Positions 1 through 7,919 of a stretch of 37,863 nt of DNA are shown in pieces. How positions within the stretch are numbered: the first letter of the stretch is position 1; every line of letters begins with the position of its first letter. The stretch is from NCBI GenBank assembly GCA_022797215.1, contig JAAWKD010000022.1:1-37863 (forward strand), read 5' to 3'. A program made the position numbers and the translations under genes. The DNA is from Clostridia bacterium (GTDB taxonomy: Bacteria; Bacillota; Clostridia; TANB77; CAG-508). Below the pieces are notes generated by a model that did no database searches, had not been told where the DNA came from, and saw only the letters and a list, made by a program, of their open reading frames with translations.

Positions 1-202
1 ATTGTCTAAATTGTTAAAGTAATCTCTCTCGTCATTTTTTGCCTGCTCTGTCTTGTCTTTAGCATCTTGGGCTAGCTTAAATATACTATTATCTCCCATA
101 ACATACATAATTGTGATTCCTGCTAAGATAAGTAATACCACGATTGTTACAACGAGTGCAACTAATGTGATTCCGTCTATTCTTTACTTCTTTTTTCTTC
201 AT
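1..202 (-). pseudogene. Prepilin-like (type IV pilin N-terminus) gene, 5' end, frameshifted and cut by window edge
   Basis: The minus strand has a good start at 202 (AAGGAG, then ATG) encoding MKKKEVKNR. One base later the reading frame shifts to GITLVALVVTIVVLLILAGI, which then stays open to position 1. A short basic leader followed by G-[IF]-T-L-x-[AE] and about 20 hydrophobic residues is the signature of class III/type IV prepilin leaders, cleaved by prepilin peptidase and common in Clostridia pseudopilins. The junction at 174-176 needs a one-base correction (or a 5-base duplication of ggaat) to join the two parts. It may be a genuine pseudogene or a sequencing error. The rest of the protein lies outside the window, so its role is unknown. 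Confidence 0.6.
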
Positions 203-215
203 TGGTTCTCCTTCT

Positions 216-318
216 GTGTCAGTTTAGGGACGTATTTTTAACCAACACTTTTTATCTTTTTACATAAATTTTTATTTTCATAAAAGCGTTAGTTAAAAAT
301 ACGTCCTTAAACTAACAC
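216..318. repeat. Long inverted repeat (27-bp arms), MITE/REP-like
   Basis: Arms at 216-242 and 292-318 are inverted copies with two mismatches in 27 positions; each contains GGACGTATTTTTAAC or its complement. The spacer is a 49-base AT-rich loop. It starts just upstream of the prepilin-like ribosome binding site. There is no coding potential. The GGGAC core recalls the shorter hairpins in the ribosomal operon, but the arms are otherwise different. Confidence 0.75.
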
Positions 319-607
319 TCTTTTGTTTTTAGTATTTACATTTTGAATTACTTTTATACACATTCTTACTATTTTTCTTTGTTTTAGCAGAATACTTTAC
401 TTATTTTGTTTTCAATGTGCTATAAAAGTTCTTCTTAAGTTTTGCAATTTCGCTTTGCTTCACACGGCTAGCTTAATACTAACACTTTAATTATAACATA
501 TTATTTTACGATGTGTCAATATATGTTATGTCATTTTTTGACTTTATCTGTTTTTCGTAAAATAAACAGTACAAAATGTACTGCTTATTCAGCTAACTGA
601 AGTCTAT
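319..607. other. Non-coding stretch with a degenerate repeat
   Basis: I see no gene here. Around 432-476 there is a degraded copy of the CGCTTTGCTTC-containing palindrome found in the ribosomal operon gaps. The rest is AT-rich sequence without a convincing promoter or open frame. Confidence 0.4.
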
Positions 608-651
608 ACAAACGCACCATAATTCCTTATAGGGGATTATGGTGCGTTTGT
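608..651. repeat. Perfect 16-bp inverted repeat, 12-base loop
   Basis: Arms 608-623 (ACAAACGCACCATAAT) and 636-651 are exact reverse complements. Neither side is followed by a T-run, so it is a weak candidate for an intrinsic terminator. It lies just downstream of the small minus-strand reading frame ending at 669. Confidence 0.7.
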
Positions 652-668
652 GATATTTGCTTATGGTG

Positions 669-845
669 TTAACCAAAATACAGTAAGAACTTATATAGCG
701 GTACTGCATTTTCCTGACTATTCATGCATTTCTCAATCTCCTTAGCATTTTCTTCCATCTTTTCCGCAAAATGTTTTTCCATATAATTCAAAAGTTTTGG
801 TTCCTCTTCTAGCCCCTCCTTTATAACTTCTCTCCATTTATCCAT
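669..845 (-). CDS. Small hypothetical protein (58 aa), possibly a gene remnant
   Basis: The frame begins MDKWREVIKEGLEEEP and ends in PLYKFLLYFG. It is charged and helical. The frame remains open about 28 codons upstream of this ATG (RIETLTQENKQ precedes it), so the ATG may be internal to a decayed longer coiled-coil gene. An AGGA lies 11 bases upstream of the ATG, a poor spacing. Codon choice includes GCG, CCG and CTG, which are rare in the neighbours. I do not recognise the family. Confidence 0.3.
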   Translation of the reverse strand: MDKWREVIKEGLEEEPKLLNYMEKHFAEKMEENAKEIEKCMNSQENAVPLYKFLLYFG

Positions 846-920
846 TTGTTTGTTTTCCTGAGTCAGAGTTTCAATCCGACTTTTATTGTTGTTATTTTCT
901 ATATTGTAAAACCAAAAGTT

Positions 921-936
921 AGAGGATTTTTCCTCT
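921..936 (-). terminator. Weak candidate terminator after rnr
   Basis: On the minus strand AGAGGA and TCCTCT form a 6-bp stem with a four-base loop, followed after three bases by TTTTGGTTTT. It is 65 bases past the rnr stop codon. The stem is short, so this call is tentative. Confidence 0.3.
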
Positions 937-1001
937 CACTATTTAGTGAATTTTAGGAATTCTATTTTTCAAGTTATTACTTGCCATATTACGTAATTAT
1001 A

Positions 1002-2918
1002 TCACAAAATAGCTTCAAAGTCTATTCTTCTTGTTAGTTTATCTGCAAAAATAACTCTAATACGAATACTATCTCCTATTTTATACATCTTCTTGCTTTT
1101 CTCACCTTGTAAAGTCTTTTTATTCTCATCATAAATAAAATACTCATCTCCTAAATCATCAAAACGAATTAGTCCTTCTACAGTATTCTCTAACTCCACA
1201 AAAATACCAAAAGAAGTAATACTTGAAATAATACCATCATACTCTTCACCAATTTTATCTTGCATAAACTCAGCCTTTTTAATATCTTCAGCATCTCTTT
1301 CTACTTTTTGTGCAATTTTTTCTCTATCAGATGAACTTTCTGCATAACGTGCCGATTGCTCCCCATACTTTTCTAATTGTTCATCTGACAGTTGGTAATT
1401 ATTTTCTAAGTATCTTGAAATAATTCTATGAATAAATAGGTCGGGATATCTTCTAATTGGCGAAGTAAAGTGACAATAATATTTACTAGCAATTCCAAAA
1501 TGTCCTTTATTTTCATTTCCATATCTTGCAATTTTTAGAGTTCTTAAAACCAAATTCGATACGACTCTTTCTTCTGGCTTGCCTTGTATTTCTTCTAATA
1601 CTTCTGCAAAAGCCTTTGGATGAATATTATCTTTGCTTCCCTTTATTTTATACCCTAAATTCCACAAGAACTTATTTAACTCCTCTATTTTCTCCATATC
1701 AGGTACTTCATGCACACGATAAATAAATGGCGCTTCTAACCAATAAAACTTTTCTGCTACTGTTTCATTGGCAGTTAGCATAAATTGTTCGATCAATTCA
1801 TTGGTAAAATACATTTCATATTTTTTAACATCTACTGCTATGCCATGCTTATCTAAAACAATTTTACTTTCTGGAATATCTAATTCTAAACTTCCTGCTA
1901 ATCTCCTTCTTTGTTTTAAAATATTTGCGAGTTCTGCCATTCTTTTGAAATGTGAAAAATATGGATTCTCTTGGTCTAATTCATCTAAAATATCTTGTAC
2001 TTCTTTATAACTCATTCTTCTAGTTACATTGATAATACTCTTTTGAATATCTGATGAGATTACTTTTCCATTTTGATCAATTTCCATAAGAACAGTAAGT
2101 GCAAATCTATCTTCTCCTTGATTTAAGCTACAAATACCATTTGATAGTTCTTTTGGAAGCATTGGGATTACTCTATCTAGCATATAGATACTAGTTCCCC
2201 TAACAATTGCTTCTCTATCTAATAAAGAATTTTCTTTTACATAGTAACTAACATCTGCAATAGATACGTTTAACAAATAGTTTCCATTTTTTAATTTTTC
2301 TACTGCTACTGCATCATCTAAGTCTTTGGCATCTTCTCCATCAATTGTAAAAATCTCTTTTTCTCTTAAATCTAAACGATTTGGAATATCTTTTTTTGCC
2401 ACTTCTTGTTTGATGCTAGTTGCTTCTTCTATCACAGGGTCTGGAAATTCATAAGGTAAATCATATTCTTTTACTAATGACAGCATGTCTACACCAGCTT
2501 GATCTTGATATCCTAAGATCTCTATAATCTTTCCTTCTGCACTTTTATTCCCTTGTGGAAACTTCGTAATCTGAGCTACTACTTTTTGGTTATTTTTCGC
2601 TTTTCCACAATTCTTTTTTGAAATAAAGATATCGCTATTTACTTTTCTATCATCTGGAACCACAAATCCAAAATTTCTACTTTTTTGAAATACACCAACA
2701 AAGGTATCTTTATTATGTTTTAACACTTTTAATACCTTTCCTTCTTGATGCTTATCTTCTCGGCTTGCTTCTATTATTTTAATTAATACCTCATCACCAT
2801 CAATGGCATCCTTGGTATTACCTCTAGAAATATAGATTTCATCTTCTTGCTCTTCTACTTTGACAAAACCAAAACCTTTTTCATTTCCTCTAAAAATTCC
2901 TGTAAAATCTTTTTTCAT
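1002..2918 (-). CDS. rnr: Ribonuclease R (RNB-family 3'-5' exoribonuclease)
   Basis: 638 aa. Processive 3'-5' exonuclease acting on structured RNA, in quality control of rRNA, tRNA and mRNA. Two cold-shock/OB domains (about 1-60 and 70-130, both with GFGFV-type motifs) precede the RNB catalytic core (about 180-515). The Mg-binding cluster is visible as D193, D199, D201 and D202, and the FTSPIRRYPDL motif is present near the end of the core. An S1 domain closes the protein (about 555-635). It lacks the N-terminal helix-turn-helix of longer enterobacterial RNase R and is on the short side for the family. Ribosome binding site AAAGGAG precedes ATG. secG lies upstream, as in many Firmicutes, but here the two are separated by an independent unit. 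Confidence 0.96.
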   Translation of the reverse strand: MKKDFTGIFRGNEKGFGFVKVEEQEDEIYISRGNTKDAIDGDEVLIKIIEASREDKHQEGKVLKVLKHNKDTFVGVFQKSRNFGFVVPDDRKVNSDIFISKKNCGKAKNNQKVVAQITKFPQGNKSAEGKIIEILGYQDQAGVDMLSLVKEYDLPYEFPDPVIEEATSIKQEVAKKDIPNRLDLREKEIFTIDGEDAKDLDDAVAVEKLKNGNYLLNVSIADVSYYVKENSLLDREAIVRGTSIYMLDRVIPMLPKELSNGICSLNQGEDRFALTVLMEIDQNGKVISSDIQKSIINVTRRMSYKEVQDILDELDQENPYFSHFKRMAELANILKQRRRLAGSLELDIPESKIVLDKHGIAVDVKKYEMYFTNELIEQFMLTANETVAEKFYWLEAPFIYRVHEVPDMEKIEELNKFLWNLGYKIKGSKDNIHPKAFAEVLEEIQGKPEERVVSNLVLRTLKIARYGNENKGHFGIASKYYCHFTSPIRRYPDLFIHRIISRYLENNYQLSDEQLEKYGEQSARYAESSSDREKIAQKVERDAEDIKKAEFMQDKIGEEYDGIISSITSFGIFVELENTVEGLIRFDDLGDEYFIYDENKKTLQGEKSKKMYKIGDSIRIRVIFADKLTRRIDFEAIL

Positions 2919-2983
2919 AGTTCTCCTTTAATTATCTACTATTATTTTACTACAAATATCATTTCTTATTCCAATTTTACTTT

Positions 2984-3012
2984 ATAATAACACACACTAA
3001 TTTTTTTATCAA
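2984..3012 (-). promoter_or_regulatory. Sigma-70-type promoter for rnr
   Basis: Read on the minus strand: TTGATA (3012-3007), 17-base spacer, TATTAT (2989-2984). It is about 65 bases upstream of the rnr start, so rnr is probably transcribed on its own. Confidence 0.7.
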
Positions 3013-3191
3013 GCTTACGTATTCTATACAAAAAACATTAGGAAGTTGTAATAATTATAATAACTATCTTGCGCATTCATAACTTAACTATGCCTCTGCA
3101 TAAGATATCTGTAACTCGCTTTGCTCTATTAATTATGAAATCTGCGTCAATTATACAAATCATTAAAATAATTTATTGCAATTTCCTAAAT
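3013..3191. other. Non-coding gap with a partial palindromic repeat
   Basis: No supported gene. 3099-3130 contains CATAAGATATCTGTAACTCG followed by CTTTGCTC, a half copy of the repeat family seen at 12931-13052, 17621-17661 and 18729-18768. Confidence 0.5.
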
Positions 3192-3234
3192 AAAAAACTT
3201 CTTCCCCCCGTTTATCTTAGCAAACGGGGGGAAG
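3192..3234 (-). terminator. Strong intrinsic terminator of the 127-aa gene
   Basis: A 13-bp stem, CTTCCCCCCGTTT with its exact complement, has an 8-base loop. It is followed on the minus strand by a run of six T (3197-3192). It lies 16 bases past the stop codon of the upstream small gene. Confidence 0.9.
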
Positions 3235-3249
3235 AGTCACTCACTCAGT

Positions 3250-3633
3250 TCAATCATAGAACCAAAAACACCAGTGTCCCTGGCTGTTCAAGAACCAGTC
3301 CACCGCGTCAGGATCAAATCCATCTTCTTCGGCTTGTCTTTTTGCTTCCTCCAGAGTCCATGTAGCAATTTTCTGATAATCTTCTTCTGCAACTCGACGT
3401 AGAATTTTTTCAAATTCCAAATCGCTTTCCATTTCTTCGAGGTTCTGTTCCAGAGCTTCTTTTTTCTGTGACAACTCGCTATACTCATCCCAATGGTATT
3501 CCTGTTGCTCTCGCATCCGCTCCTTGAGTTCCGTATTTTGCGAGTATTGAATGATGTTTCCAATCAGCAACATGGACACAATGCTGATTATGAAAGCAAC
3601 ACTCACTTTCTTCCGTCTACTCCAGTTTTTCAT
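3250..3633 (-). CDS. Membrane-anchored coiled-coil protein of unknown function (127 aa)
   Basis: The N-terminus KNWSRRKKVSVAF is positively charged, followed by one transmembrane helix (about 12-30). A long charged coiled coil comes next (about 35-85, many E/Q/K heptads), then an aromatic C-terminus (HWCFWFYD). The orientation should be N-in with the coiled coil outside. The start has AGGAGG 7 bases before ATG. It sits between its own consensus promoter and a strong terminator, as a monocistronic unit inserted between secG and rnr. Codon use is richer in G and C than the flanking genes, suggesting transfer. The domain plan loosely resembles septum proteins such as FtsL/DivIC or spanin-like proteins, but I see no family signature. 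Function unknown. Confidence 0.8.
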   Translation of the reverse strand: MKNWSRRKKVSVAFIISIVSMLLIGNIIQYSQNTELKERMREQQEYHWDEYSELSQKKEALEQNLEEMESDLEFEKILRRVAEEDYQKIATWTLEEAKRQAEEDGFDPDAVDWFLNSQGHWCFWFYD

Positions 3634-3720
3634 TTTGTTACCTCCTAGATTTTACAAAGTGATAGTTTTTGTTGCAATACGCAACACAGATAAAACTTAG
3701 GTCTTCCACCTATTTAATCT

Positions 3721-3749
3721 ATTATACCACAAATTCACATAAAATTCAA
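3721..3749 (-). promoter_or_regulatory. Consensus promoter for the 127-aa gene
   Basis: Minus strand: TTGAAT (3749-3744), 17-base spacer, TATAAT (3726-3721). The transcript leader before the ATG is about 80 bases and contains two small hairpins, one of them GTTGCGTATTGCAAC. Confidence 0.85.
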
Positions 3750-3774
3750 CTTCTTTATCTTACTAAAATAGCAC

Positions 3775-3804
3775 AAAAAGGGACTATGTTCTTTTCATAG
3801 TCCC
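3775..3804 (-). terminator. Terminator of the S10-spc-alpha-secG operon
   Basis: GGGACTATG and its complement CATAGTCCC form a 9-bp stem with a 7-base loop, followed on the minus strand by TTTTT. It lies 18 bases after the secG stop codon. No comparable terminator occurs between rplQ and secG. Confidence 0.88.
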
Positions 3805-3821
3805 CTCTATTTGATTTTGTT

Positions 3822-4070
3822 TTACACTAGATATAGAATACCTAAAACAAGTGCTAATACAACAAATGCAATTCCTAACATAATTGTCCATCTTTTTAGC
3901 TTGCCTTGTTTTGTTCTTCCTTTATTTTGCTCATAGAAATTATTGGTTGAAGAACCTGTAATTGTTCCTGAAGCCCCTGCTTTTTCGCTATTTTGCATTG
4001 TTGCTAAAATAATTAAAGCAACACATACAATGATATAAATAACTAATACGATATATTTTGCTATTTCCAT
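3822..4070 (-). CDS. secG: Protein translocase subunit SecG
   Basis: 82 aa, usual length for the family. Small inner-membrane subunit of the SecYEG channel that aids protein export. Two hydrophobic segments (about 4-24 and 60-81) flank a polar Gly/Ser/Asn linker; the conserved region after the first helix reads MQNSEKAGASG. It starts 28 bases after rplQ with AAGGAT nearby and is the last gene of the superoperon, ahead of a clear terminator. Co-transcription with secY is unusual in gene order but functionally coherent. Confidence 0.93.
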   Translation of the reverse strand: MEIAKYIVLVIYIIVCVALIILATMQNSEKAGASGTITGSSTNNFYEQNKGRTKQGKLKRWTIMLGIAFVVLALVLGILYLV

Positions 4071-4098
4071 ACTTGTTTCATCCTTTCTAGAGCAAATT

Positions 4099-4623
4099 CT
4101 ATACTAATTCTAGAATAACTATTTCTGCATTGTCTCCTCTTCTTGGTCCAGTTTTTAGAATTCTTGTGTATCCTCCAACTCTACCTTCATATTTAGGAGC
4201 AATTTCATTAAATAATTTTGCAGTTAAGTCAATGTTGTTTCCTTTTGCATCTTTTACTTTATTAACTGTTTTCATCATTTTTCTTCTAGCATTCAATCTA
4301 GATGGCATATCTTTTTGCCTTTTTTCAGTTGTTGTTTCTTTTACTACTTTTAAATATTCTTTACCATTTTTGCTTTTTACAAGTTCTGTTTCTTTGTTTC
4401 CCTTAGCATCTAATTTCGCTTTAGAAACTTTCACTTCTACTTCTTCAAAGTTATCTTTCTCTTTTACTGCTAAAGCAATAATGCTATCTACCATAGCTTT
4501 TACTTCTTTTGCTCTAGCTTCAGTTGTCTCTATTTTACCATGTAATATTAAATCAGTTACTAATGTTCTAAGCATTGCTAATCTAATATCAGTTGTTCTA
4601 CCTAATTTTCTATTTGTTGCCAA
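4099..4623 (-). CDS. rplQ: 50S ribosomal protein L17 with an internal insertion
   Basis: 174 aa; bacterial L17 is usually about 115-130 aa. The N-terminal block [18 protein letters not shown] and the C-terminal block [15 protein letters not shown] are typical. The extra length lies between them, about residues 53-107, a Lys/Glu-rich stretch replacing the usual short GKRGDLHARR-type linker. The start is TTG at 4623 (MATNRKL), preceded by AGGAGG at 8 bases; no ATG fits. It is the last ribosomal gene of the alpha operon, followed directly by secG. Confidence 0.95.
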   Translation of the reverse strand: MATNRKLGRTTDIRLAMLRTLVTDLILHGKIETTEARAKEVKAMVDSIIALAVKEKDNFEEVEVKVSKAKLDAKGNKETELVKSKNGKEYLKVVKETTTEKRQKDMPSRLNARRKMMKTVNKVKDAKGNNIDLTAKLFNEIAPKYEGRVGGYTRILKTGPRRGDNAEIVILELV

Positions 4624-4652
4624 TTTCTTCGCCTCCTTTTTAGTTTTCTATC

Positions 4653-4703
4653 GGTGACAGAATTTTCCCTTTTGTATTCCTCTAGGGATAAGTTCTGTCC
4701 ACC
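4653..4703 (-). repeat. Palindromic GGGGACA-type element, copy 1 (rpoA-rplQ gap)
   Basis: The outer arms read GGTGACAGAA and TTCTGTCCACC. The inner part TTTTGTATTCCTCTAGGGA matches the inner block shared by the other six copies. Half-copies (ctgtccacc, ctgtccccg) follow at 4733-4765. It lies about 30 bases upstream of the rplQ ribosome binding site. Confidence 0.8.
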
Positions 4704-4785
4704 GCTGGGTTTTGTGCCCTACTGGTTCTTACTATTCTGTCCACCGTCAGGGTTCTCTGTCCCCGTCGGGTTACGACTTTTTTCT

Positions 4786-5733
4786 TTATTCTTCTTCCTT
4801 GGCAAAGTCTAATCCTAATGAATGTAATTTATTAGTTACTTCATCTAAAGATTTCTTTCCAAGATTTCTTACTTTCATCATATCACTTTCTGTTTTGTTG
4901 GTTAAGTCTTCTACTGTAGAAATTGCTGCTCTCTTTAAGCAATTGAATGATCTAACAGATAATTCTAAGTCTTCAATAGACATTTCTAGAACTTTTTCTT
5001 TCTTAGATTCTTCTTTTTCTACCATGACTTGTGTATTCTTTGTTGCTTCTGATAAGTCAATAAATAATTCCAAGTGACCTGTCATAACTTTTGCAGCTAA
5101 ACTTAATGCCTCATCAGGCTTCAAGCTTCCGTTTGTCCAAACTTCGATAGTTAATTTATCGTAGTCTACCATTTGTCCAACTCTAGTATTTTCTACTGCA
5201 TAATTTACTTTCTTTACAGGTGTATAAATAGAATCTATTGGTAATACACTAATTGCTTGATCTGGCTTTTTATTCTTTTCAGCGTTATTATAACCTCTAC
5301 CCATATCTGCAGTCATTTCCATTACTAAATGACCACCTTCTGATACTGTAGCAATATGTAAATCTGGATTTAGTATTTCTACTGTACCATCTGTCATAAT
5401 ATCTCCAGCTTTTACTTCACCTGGTCCTTTGAAATCAATTCTTAATACTTTTTCCTCATTTTTATCCATTTTCAAACTAACAGTTTTTAAATTGATAACA
5501 ATTTCTGGAACATCTTCTACTACATTTGGAATAGTAGAGAACTCATGTAATACTCCATCAATCTTAACACTTGTAATTGCACATCCTGGAAGTGAGGATA
5601 GTAAAATTCTTCTTAAAGAGTTACCTATTGTAATACCATATCCTCTTTCTAATGGTTCGCATACAAATTTTGCATAATTTTTATCATTATCCATCTCTAA
5701 GCATTTAATATTTGGCTTTTCGAATTCTATCAT
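4786..5733 (-). CDS. rpoA: RNA polymerase alpha subunit
   Basis: 315 aa, normal length. The N-terminal domain dimerises and nucleates assembly of RNA polymerase; motifs [20 protein letters not shown] and the [11 protein letters not shown] region are plain. A linker of about 20 Glu/Lys-rich residues leads to the C-terminal domain (about 245-315), which carries [19 protein letters not shown] and the helix-hairpin-helix region [11 protein letters not shown] for UP-element and activator contact. GGAGG is 5 bases from the ATG. It lies between rpsD and rplQ, the standard alpha-operon order. Confidence 0.98.
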   Translation of the reverse strand: MIEFEKPNIKCLEMDNDKNYAKFVCEPLERGYGITIGNSLRRILLSSLPGCAITSVKIDGVLHEFSTIPNVVEDVPEIVINLKTVSLKMDKNEEKVLRIDFKGPGEVKAGDIMTDGTVEILNPDLHIATVSEGGHLVMEMTADMGRGYNNAEKNKKPDQAISVLPIDSIYTPVKKVNYAVENTRVGQMVDYDKLTIEVWTNGSLKPDEALSLAAKVMTGHLELFIDLSEATKNTQVMVEKEESKKEKVLEMSIEDLELSVRSFNCLKRAAISTVEDLTNKTESDMMKVRNLGKKSLDEVTNKLHSLGLDFAKEEE

Positions 5734-5787
5734 TTTTTACCTCCCAATAGATAATAGAAAAACATTTCTATTTTTACAATTAAATTA

Positions 5788-6414
5788 TTATTTAGAGTAA
5801 AGCTCTACTATTAAATGTTCTTCGACTGGTAAATCGACATCTTCTCTTGCTGGTAGTTTTACAACTTTACCACTTAAGTTTTTAACATCTTTCTCTAGCC
5901 ATTCTGGAACTGGTCTTGCTCCGTTTTCTTCTACGTTTAGCTTAATAACCCCATTATCTTTTCTAATTTCTCTTACAGAAATTACATCTCCTGCTTTTAC
6001 TAAATATGATGCGATGTCTACTTTATGACCATTCACTTCAAATGTTCCATGTGTTACTAACATTCTTGCTTGTGCACGTGATGCGCCATATCCTAAACGA
6101 TATACTACATTATCTAATCTAGTTTCTAAAATTTGAAGTAATACTTCACCTGTTTTACCTCTGTTTGCAGACGCCATATCAAAGTATTTTCTAAATTGTT
6201 TTTCACCTACACCATAAAAAGCTTTTGTTTTTTGTTTTTCTCTTAACTGAGTACCATACTCAGAAAGTTTCTTTTTCTTTTGGCCATTTTGACCTGGTGC
6301 ATAATTTCTTCTAGAAATACTGCATTTATCTGTGTAGCATCTTGAACCTTTTAAGAACAATTTTTGTCCTTCTCTACGACAAATACGACATTGTTCATCT
6401 TTATATCTTGCCAT
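5788..6414 (-). CDS. rpsD: 30S ribosomal protein S4 (zinc-binding form)
   Basis: 208 aa. Primary 16S rRNA binder; in many bacteria S4 also represses its own operon. The N-terminus carries four cysteines (C9, C12, C26, C31) of the zinc-containing form common in Clostridia. The S4 RNA-binding domain follows ([20 protein letters not shown] and onward to about 160). It lies 18 bases after rpsK in the alpha operon. Confidence 0.98.
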   Translation of the reverse strand: MARYKDEQCRICRREGQKLFLKGSRCYTDKCSISRRNYAPGQNGQKKKKLSEYGTQLREKQKTKAFYGVGEKQFRKYFDMASANRGKTGEVLLQILETRLDNVVYRLGYGASRAQARMLVTHGTFEVNGHKVDIASYLVKAGDVISVREIRKDNGVIKLNVEENGARPVPEWLEKDVKNLSGKVVKLPAREDVDLPVEEHLIVELYSK

Positions 6415-6432
6415 TTTATTTTTTCACCATCC

Positions 6433-6834
6433 TTATACTCTTCTTCTTTTTGGTGGTCTACAACCATTGTGAGGAATTGGGGTAACATCTTTAATTGAGC
6501 TAATTTCCAATCCTGCTGATTGTAATGACCTAATTGCTGCTTCACGACCAGAACCTGGTCCTTTTACAAATACTTCAACTGATTTTAATCCATGTTCCAT
6601 TGCTGCTTTTGCTGCAGTTTCTGCTGCTTCTCCAGCTGCAAATGGTGTGCTCTTTCTAGAACCTTTAAATCCAAGTTCACCAGCACTTGCCCAAGAAATT
6701 GCATTTCCTTGAACGTCTGTAATTGTAACTATTGTATTATTAAAACTAGAATGAATATGAGCCATACCTTTTTCAATGTTTTTTCTGTCTCTTCTTCTAG
6801 TTACTGTTTTTTTCGTTACATTTTTTGTTGCCAT
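6433..6834 (-). CDS. rpsK: 30S ribosomal protein S11
   Basis: 133 aa, usual length. Platform protein of the 30S subunit near the mRNA exit. The conserved [13 protein letters not shown] block, [18 protein letters not shown] and the C-terminal [18 protein letters not shown] tail are all present. Standard position between rpsM and rpsD. Confidence 0.98.
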   Translation of the reverse strand: MATKNVTKKTVTRRRDRKNIEKGMAHIHSSFNNTIVTITDVQGNAISWASAGELGFKGSRKSTPFAAGEAAETAAKAAMEHGLKSVEVFVKGPGSGREAAIRSLQSAGLEISSIKDVTPIPHNGCRPPKRRRV

Positions 6835-6872
6835 TTTGTTTTATTCCCTCCTTATTTTATCAGGCTTATATT

Positions 6873-7238
6873 TTATTTTTTACTTTTGCTAACTAATTTT
6901 CTTGGTCCTTTTCTTGTACGAGCGTTTGTTTTTGTTCTTTGTCCTCTTACAGGAAGACCTCTTCTATGTCTCATACCTCTATAGCATCCAATTTCAGTTA
7001 ATCTTTTAATGTTTAAAGCAACCTCTCTACGTAAGTCACCTTCAACGGTATAACCTTCCATTGCATTTCTAATATCTTGTACTTGATCATCTGTTAAGTC
7101 TTTTACTCTAATATTAGGATCTACTTTTGCTTTTTCAAGAATTTTTTGTGAACTTGTTAGGCCTATTCCATAAATATAAGTTAGTCCTATTTCTATTCTT
7201 TTTTCTCTAGGTAAATCAACTCCTGCTAAACGAGCCAT
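6873..7238 (-). CDS. rpsM: 30S ribosomal protein S13
   Basis: 121 aa. Head protein contacting the P-site tRNA and the 50S bridge B1. [21 protein letters not shown] and the C-terminal basic tail ([20 protein letters not shown]) are diagnostic. GGAGG lies 11 bases before the ATG. It follows rpmJ after a 160-base gap that contains nested hairpins. Confidence 0.98.
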   Translation of the reverse strand: MARLAGVDLPREKRIEIGLTYIYGIGLTSSQKILEKAKVDPNIRVKDLTDDQVQDIRNAMEGYTVEGDLRREVALNIKRLTEIGCYRGMRHRRGLPVRGQRTKTNARTRKGPRKLVSKSKK

Positions 7239-7274
7239 TTTTATTTACACCTCCAAATATTTTGTTTTCTATTT

Positions 7275-7381
7275 TGTGTCCTATTATTGGTGAAATGCAT
7301 TGGCAAAAACCAATCAATAATATTTTTGGACATATATATAAACACAAATCTATATTACAGCCGCGTCTTTAAGATTTGTGC
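7275..7381. repeat. Nested hairpins in the rpmJ-rpsM gap
   Basis: Outer TGTCC (7276-7280) and GGACA (about 7328-7332) enclose arms ATTATTGGT and ACCAATCAATAAT. A second hairpin, CACAAATC (7344-7351) with GATTTGTG (about 7373-7380), follows. This gap has no open frame. It does not share the inner block of the seven GGGGACA elements. Confidence 0.5.
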
Positions 7382-7399
7382 TATATTTATAAGTTTTAA

Positions 7400-7513
7400 C
7401 TATCCTTGTCTTTGTTTGTGTTTTGGGTTTTCGCAAATAACGCGAATGGTACCTTTTCTTTTAATTACCTTGCATTTTTCACACATAGGTTTTACTGATG
7501 GTCTTACTTTCAT
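7400..7513 (-). CDS. rpmJ: 50S ribosomal protein L36 (zinc-type)
   Basis: 37 aa, standard length. It reads [20 protein letters not shown] and continues to a KHKQRQG end. The Cys3-His zinc ligands C11, C14, C27 and H32 identify the zinc-binding paralogue. GAGGTG lies 7 bases upstream of the ATG. Usual neighbours infA and rpsM are on either side. One of the GGGGACA palindromes ends about 37 bases before the start. Confidence 0.97.
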   Translation of the reverse strand: MKVRPSVKPMCEKCKVIKRKGTIRVICENPKHKQRQG

Positions 7514-7549
7514 TTCTTTCACCTCTTTGTTTCGTTTAAGTTTTCTAAC

Positions 7550-7599
7550 GGGGACACATTTCTCCCCTTAGTATTCCTTTAGGGACGAAGTATGTCCCC
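7550..7599 (-). repeat. Palindromic GGGGACA-type element, copy 2 (infA-rpmJ gap)
   Basis: Outer arms GGGGACACAT and TATGTCCCC pair with a near-perfect stem. The inner block CCCCTTAGTATTCCTTTAGG matches the other copies. It begins 11 bases after the infA stop codon (in transcript order) and ends shortly before the rpmJ ribosome binding site. Confidence 0.9.
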
Positions 7600-7610
7600 G
7601 CTAGGTTCTA

Positions 7611-7829
7611 TTACTTTGCACGCCATGTGATACGACCTTTGGTCAAATCATATGGTGATAATTCAACTTTTACTTTATCGCCTGGAAGAATCTTGATGTA
7701 ATTCATTCTTAATTTTCCAGAAATATGAGCTAAGATTTGATGTCCATTTTCTAATTCAACTTTAAAGTTAGTATTAGGTAGTGCTTCTACTACTGTTCCT
7801 TCAACTTCTATAACATCCTCTTTTGACAT
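7611..7829 (-). CDS. infA: Translation initiation factor IF-1
   Basis: 72 aa, one S1/OB fold. It binds the A site of the 30S subunit during initiation. [13 protein letters not shown], the [21 protein letters not shown] strand pair and [11 protein letters not shown] are canonical. I chose the ATG at 7829, not the in-frame ATG four codons upstream, because that upstream ATG lies within the ribosome binding site ATGGAGG and the family starts MxKEDxIE. Preceded by map, followed by rpmJ. Confidence 0.97.
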   Translation of the reverse strand: MSKEDVIEVEGTVVEALPNTNFKVELENGHQILAHISGKLRMNYIKILPGDKVKVELSPYDLTKGRITWRAK

Positions 7830-7919
7830 ATTTTCCTCCATTATTTGTGGTCAATTTTGTTCTTAATTAACCAGTTTAATTGCACCTAGGCACAATATCT
7901 TGTATAGTATATCGCATTT

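Noticed and set aside
53-241. 62-codon plus-strand frame
   Set aside because: Antisense of the prepilin-like hydrophobic segment.
4130-4657. 175-codon plus-strand frame antisense to rplQ
   Set aside because: Shadow frame of L17: AT-rich composition gives long hydrophobic antisense frames; no ribosome binding site or promoter.
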